Part shown: positions 62,101-64,000 of the stretch, piece after piece
Layout of the letters: each line of letters begins with the position of its first letter
How positions within the stretch are numbered: position 1 is the stretch's first letter
Assembly: GCA_008330645.1 (NCBI GenBank)
Contig: VLTN01000032.1
Span: 1 to 64,000 of the forward strand
Source: Cafeteria roenbergensis
Taxonomy: Eukaryota; Sar; Bigyra; Bicosoecida; Cafeteriaceae
Length of the DNA: 64,000 nt
Direction of reading: 5' to 3'
Translations under genes and position numbers: made by a program
Notes under the pieces: model-generated
Databases searched by the model: none
What the model saw: only the letters and a program-made list of their open reading frames with translations
Told to the model about the DNA's origin: nothing

Positions 62101-64000
62101 TTGCTTGCTGGGCTTGGTGACTTTGGCGAGGCCTTTCGCTCCAACTTTTCAAGTGCAGCGATCCGCTCGGTCGACCCGCAGCCACTCCCGGTGGCTCGCG
62201 TGGGCCTGAGCAGCAAGCTCCCCGGAACGAGGTTTTCGGGGGTGTGCCACGAGTCCAGCGCGCCATCGGCGCATTCGAGGTTCTCCATCGAGGCCTCTAC
62301 GGGACTGGTCACGCTGCTGTCGTCTGGGCCAGCGCTTGACTTTGAGCAGTGGTCCACCTTCGGAATGCTTGTGAAGGCCACCGACAACGGCGTGCCAGCC
62401 AAGGACGCATACGGCACACTCCTCTTGACGGTCGAAGACGCAAACGAGCCGCCAGTTTGGCCGTCGTCGCCATCCAAGTGCGCCGGGATTTCGGTCTCTG
62501 GAATCGCCGCTTGCGTGTCCATTCGGGAGTCAGCCTCCGCCGGAACGCCGCTCCAAGGCGTTCTTCTTCCCGTTGACCCAGACGCAGGGCAGACGGTCGA
62601 GCTCTCGCTCCCCGAGTCTGACGCAGCCAACGCCGCAACTGCCGCGCGCTTTGCCTTGAGCGCTGACAGGAGCACCCTGGTTGTCAGGGACGGGGCTAGT
62701 CTTGACCACGAAACTGAGCCACTTCTTCTCATGCAAGTCACTGCCACAGACAGCGCCAGCCCTCCGCAGTCCGTGACGGCCACAATCGGCATTGCAGTGC
62801 TCAACTCCAACGAGCGCCCGGTTTGGGCATCGTCGGGCTCCTTGGCCAGGAGCGTGGCCGAAAACTCGCCGGCAGGCACTCCTGTGGGGTCGCCTCTGTT
62901 CGCGACCGACCCCGACCTCGGCGACCTCATCAAGTACGCCATCGTCGAAGGGGGCGAAGAGACTGCGTTCGAAATCGGGCAAAGCACCGGGCAGCTCAGC
63001 GTGGCGCAAGGCACCAGCCTCGACTTCGAGGCGACGTCCGAGTTCTCGGTGGTCGTTGAGGCCACCGACAGCGGCGGACTGAGCAGCAGGGCCCGGGTCG
63101 CTGTGTCCGTGACAGACGTGAACGAGCGTCCTCACGTCTCCGCAGCGACGCGAACCGTTTCGGAGGCGGCAGCGGTGGGAACGATGGTCGGGGCTCCCAT
63201 CCCCGCGCAAGACCCGGACGCCGGGCAAGCGCTCACGTTTTGGCTTGCGCAGGGTGACGGTATCCACTTCGCCATCGACAGGTGCACCGGGCAGCTGTCG
63301 TTGAAAGCAGCTCTCGACTTTGAGGCCCAGGCCGCCCACACAATCACGGTGCACGTTGCTGACGATGCGCGCGGAGGCCCGCTGGAAGCCTCTGCCAACG
63401 TGACGGTGCTGGTTGCAGATGCCAACGAGGCTCCCCTTTGCCCCGCCACGGCGCAGACCCTTGCTGGTCCCGAAGACCTGCTTGTTGGAGACGCGTTCGG
63501 CTCCGAAATCGACGTTCGGGACCAGGACGCAAACGACACGCTGACGCTTGCGCTTGTCGATGGGGCTGAGGCCGGAGTCTTTGCGCTGAACGCCAGCTCC
63601 AGGCAGCTCGTGGTTGCCAAAGCACTTCTCGACTACGAATCGCCTGCGTTCTCCCAGTTTGCCTTGTCCTTCCGAGCAACCGACTCGAAGGGGCTGTCCA
63701 GCGTATGCCAGCTGCAGGCGGTGGTTCAGGACGTGAACGAGCCGCCCTCGTTGTGGAATGCAAGCTCGAGCATCTCTGAGACGACTGCCTTTACGCCTCA
63801 TGCTGCGGGGGAGCCAGTTGGCGAGCCCCTGACAGCAAGCGACCCGGAGGGCGGCTCCCTCACGTTCCAGCTCATCGAGCAGCCGTCCGCAAACTCGACA
63901 GGCCTCTTCGAGTTGGACGCCGTGACTGGCCAGCTTCGGCTCACTGCTTCAGGCGCTGCAGGGCTGGACTTTGAGGGCCCGAGCCAGTCCTACACTGTGC
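56144..64000 (+). CDS. Giant extracellular protein with FG-GAP propeller and cadherin repeats (5' part)
   Basis: Exons 56144-56474, 56782-57305 and 57433 to beyond the window (introns 307 and 127 nt, both ending CGCAG); 2,474 residues are in view with no stop. A signal peptide (AAAATAALLAGVLSVRAG) is followed by FG-GAP calcium motifs such as DWDQDGTSD, DLDGNGVGD, DLDGDGIDD and DQTGDGIEE, typical of an integrin-alpha-like propeller. From about 58500 a concanavalin/LamG-like domain ends in GNVDFDDFEVVE. A CCP/sushi-like Cys module follows (58918-59070). Then at least twelve cadherin-type repeats run to the end, each closing with a linker like DVNEAP, DANEPP or DENDAP and containing LDFE..  calcium motifs. 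One repeat boundary (about 61770-62140) holds an inserted domain resembling the FA O-methyltransferase-like extracellular module. I infer a surface adhesion or matrix protein; any membrane anchor lies beyond the window. Intron 1's acceptor is less certain. Confidence 0.82.

Noticed and set aside
1-64000. tRNA, rRNA, CRISPR arrays, DNA transposons, LINE/SINE or virus-derived elements
   Set aside because: No cloverleaf, rRNA core, repeat-spacer array, terminal repeat pair, transposase, reverse transcriptase, integrase or capsid motif was seen. The repeats found are short tandem arrays.

Overview
This window is nuclear DNA of a GC-rich, intron-poor, gene-dense unicellular eukaryote that builds a cilium. 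Almost every gene is closest in kind to a conserved eukaryotic family: UBA3, IFT56, MSH5, SF3A3 (SF3a60), delta-tubulin, L-2-hydroxyglutarate dehydrogenase and MRM1. I reconstructed 24 spliceosomal introns of about 70-290 nt. All are GT-AG; 23 of the 24 end in CGCAG, and most begin GTGAG. IFT56 and delta-tubulin point to a flagellate with triplet-type basal bodies. A bicosoecid-like stramenopile or an apusomonad would fit, but I cannot place the species from sequence alone.

Layout. 1-1.6 kb: no recognisable gene, composition less GC-rich. 1.6-12.2 kb: MRM1 rRNA methyltransferase (+); an unrecognised secreted protein (-); a spliced type I membrane protein with an MRH (mannose-6-phosphate-receptor-like) lectin domain (-); L2HGDH (+); a spliced coiled-coil protein (-). 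12.3-18.3 kb: UBA3 (+), a TruB pseudouridine synthase (+) and five-exon IFT56 (-). A perfect palindromic X-box lies upstream of IFT56. 18.7-34.1 kb: one uninterrupted reading frame of about 5,100 codons (-) with a tripartite DENN module. 34.5-40.3 kb: a diacylglycerol/sphingoid kinase-like protein (+) and six-exon MSH5 (-). 40.8-47.9 kb: a 2,375-residue CHAT protease fused to a STAND/NB-ARC-like NTPase (+). 48.2-53.1 kb: an unrecognised disordered protein (-) and six-exon SF3A3 (+). 53.4-55.7 kb: delta-tubulin with a large insertion (+). 56.1 kb to the end: the 5' part of a giant extracellular protein (FG-GAP propeller, LamG-like, CCP-like, at least 12 cadherin-type repeats), running off the window.

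Organisation. Five neighbouring gene pairs start head to head across gaps of about 160-430 bp (MRH receptor/L2HGDH, coiled-coil/UBA3, DENN/lipid kinase, MSH5/CHAT-STAND, disordered protein/SF3A3), so shared promoters are likely. Most genes are unrelated housekeeping functions. The links that do stand out are ciliary (IFT56, delta-tubulin, X-box), membrane traffic (MRH receptor, DENN) and meiosis (MSH5). The most unusual content is the CHAT-STAND protein and the cadherin/FG-GAP protein. I saw no tRNA, rRNA, CRISPR, transposon or virus-derived element.
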